NCBI GenBank assembly: GCA_963664465.2
Contig: CAXXSU010000015.1
Location: forward strand, 567,286-631,285
DNA length: 64,000 nucleotides
Origin: CAVOAK01 sp963664465
GTDB lineage: Bacteria > Pseudomonadota > Alphaproteobacteria > UBA8366 > CAVOAK01
Direction of reading: 5' to 3'
Shown piece after piece: positions 63,053 through 64,000 of this stretch; positions within the stretch are counted from its first letter, which is position 1; each line of letters begins with the position of its first letter. The translations under genes were made by a program, and so were the position numbers. Below the pieces are notes generated by a model. That model did no database searches, had not been told where the DNA came from, and saw only the letters and a list, made by a program, of their open reading frames with translations.

Positions 63053-63125
63053 TCAATGCACCGTCCCCACCGGCTCTCGATCCTGTAACTCTCGCACCGC
63101 TTGCAGCACACGCAAGCGGCGGAGG
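63053..63125 (-). pseudogene. C-terminal fragment of a second DUF6961-like gene
   Basis: The minus strand reads RLRVLQAVRELQDREP and ends VGTVH, nearly the same as RVLRAVRELQDREPAGRVH at the end of the gene at 61,252. The DNA around the two stops is also alike. The N-terminal part is missing. Confidence 0.6.
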
Positions 63126-63203
63126 TAGATGACCGCAGTCCAGAACATGGCGCATAACCTTAGGCGATTGAAAGAAGTCGGTAGGTGGGCGCAGAATGGG
63201 CGC

Positions 63204-63311
63204 ATGGTTTCGTTGCGGGCGATCGCCGCCCTTGCCCTAGCCGCGCTCGTGACAGCTTGTGCCGAAGGCGCGAGCCGCATATCCCTGCTATCACGGGATG
63301 TGACGGGTTGA
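63204..63311 (+). CDS. Possible small lipoprotein
   Basis: 35 aa: MVSLRAIAALALAALVTACAEG is a lipoprotein-type signal with a lipobox-like LVTAC, then a short tail ISLLSRDVTG. Short and without recognised homolog, so it may be chance. Confidence 0.3.
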   Translation: MVSLRAIAALALAALVTACAEGASRISLLSRDVTG

Positions 63312-63919
63312 GTCATCCTTGATCCGTTACGAGGCTGCGGACGGTGCTATGCCGACCGTGATTCATGGTAATCCATTTCCCGTCGGTGACCCTGAGGCCG
63401 AAGCTTCAATTCGTGACGCGCTTCGTATGCCCGCGGGGCTGCCGCGGCTGCGTTCGTTCGCGAGGCCGCAGCCGAAGCCGGCCGAGGGATCAGGGTCGTG
63501 ATAGTCTTCAACCCGGCAGACGCCGCACTTGATGCGCGCAAGATTTGCCGCGATGTCCGCGTCATCGCGCTTGCTCCCGCGCCGCTCCGAGGCGACAATC
63601 CACGCGGGCCCTGTGCAGTGGCGACAAACTGGCCCACGCCCTTCGTGCGCGCGCTGCGGCGGGGGAGGCGATGGACGGGCGTTTCCGCGCCGCCCTTAGC
63701 CTCGTGATGATCTACCTATTGCCGGCGGGGCCCGCTCGGCCTCCCAACGCTCTCAACTAGTTGGTGGCGAAACGCCGCCGGGTTGGCTACCATCGCTGCT
63801 TCCTCCCTCCGTGACCGGGAGAAATTGACTGGCTTGATAGAGTAAAAGGGTGGTTGGGTCGATTACGGGTGTCGGGCTCGCGCTCATTTCCTTTGGTTTT
63901 CTCATGCAAGTGTTGTTTG
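63312..63919. other. Poorly coding stretch
   Basis: Two short overlapping plus-strand frames occur: 63,319-63,501 (TTG start; HGNPFPVGDPEAEASIRDAL) and 63,498-63,707 (GTG start overlapping the previous stop). They have the spacing of coupled genes but no recognised family. 63,708-63,919 shows nothing. Confidence 0.3.
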
Positions 63920-64000
63920 GTGATCCGAAGTTTCATTCCCGGCGACATTCTCAGCAATCTCACGGACATGATCTCGGCGCTCGGCGACAGCGGCCTGATC
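63920..64000 (+). CDS. Possible start of a gene running off the window
   Basis: From GTG 63,920 the frame reads MIRSFIPGDILSNLTDMISA and stays open to the edge. The upstream sequence has no clear ribosome-binding site. I do not recognise it. Confidence 0.3.
   Translation, partial: MIRSFIPGDILSNLTDMISALGDSGLI

Noticed and set aside
1..64000. CRISPR array, rRNA genes, integrase or transposase genes
   Set aside because: No regularly spaced repeats, rRNA sequence, or recombinase motifs were seen on either strand.

Overview
The window is high-GC DNA from an alphaproteobacterium. The evidence is a PleD/DivK pair, an EipB-like (DUF1849) periplasmic protein, the gene order topA - rnr - NUDIX - rpmG, and families typical of Rhodospirillales/Rhizobiales-like genomes. 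The genus cannot be named from the sequence.

Layout. (1) 1-18.8 kb is mostly housekeeping: the 3' end of topA, rnr, a NUDIX hydrolase, a frameshifted alpha/beta hydrolase, rpmG, pleD and divK, a Mak-like ROK kinase, a DUF1849 protein, a GGDEF cyclase, the polyamine pair aguA-aguB with a class III nucleotide cyclase, a TetR-controlled redox module with two damaged genes, RidA, a FemAB/GNAT-like protein and an MFS exporter. (2) 18.8-51 kb is a large accessory cluster of catabolic-looking genes in which almost every family occurs two or more times: FAD flavoproteins (2 plus a remnant), ACMSD-type amidohydrolases (2), family-5 solute-binding proteins (2, with no permease genes), OYE-type flavin/Fe-S reductases (2), three methyltransferases sharing an unknown N-terminal domain, GST-like proteins (2 plus one unrelated GST pseudogene), alpha/beta-hydrolase-fold domains (4 plus a fragment), SnoaL-like proteins (2), a cupin, MDR and SDR oxidoreductases, a beta-lactamase-family esterase and an MmgE/PrpD protein. 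The left arm is transcribed leftward and the right arm mostly rightward, so the two arms look like diverged copies around a centre near 31-33 kb. Several members lack the canonical catalytic residues of their families. (3) 51.1-52.9 kb is a tRNA-Leu(UAA) gene cut exactly in its anticodon loop by about 1.57 kb. The insert carries a second, intact tRNA-Leu(UAA) and a rearranged MltR-like gene. (4) 52.9-58.5 kb returns to housekeeping genes: GNAT, CinA-like, sfsA, an XRE regulator, a broken higA, a Sel1-repeat protein, map and radC. (5) radC is cut inside its JAMM motif at about 58,522. A putative Ser/Thr kinase overlapping a TPR gene follows, then a run of small, frameshifted or fragmentary genes to the window end.

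How the genes may work together (inference): the large cluster probably takes up a small organic substrate and degrades or remodels it through reduction (OYE, flavoproteins), methyl transfer, hydrolysis or decarboxylation (amidohydrolases) and hydration/dehydration (PrpD-like). The substrate cannot be deduced. Single-base lesions are frequent in accessory genes and absent from the long core genes. Each could be real decay or an assembly error and should be checked against reads.
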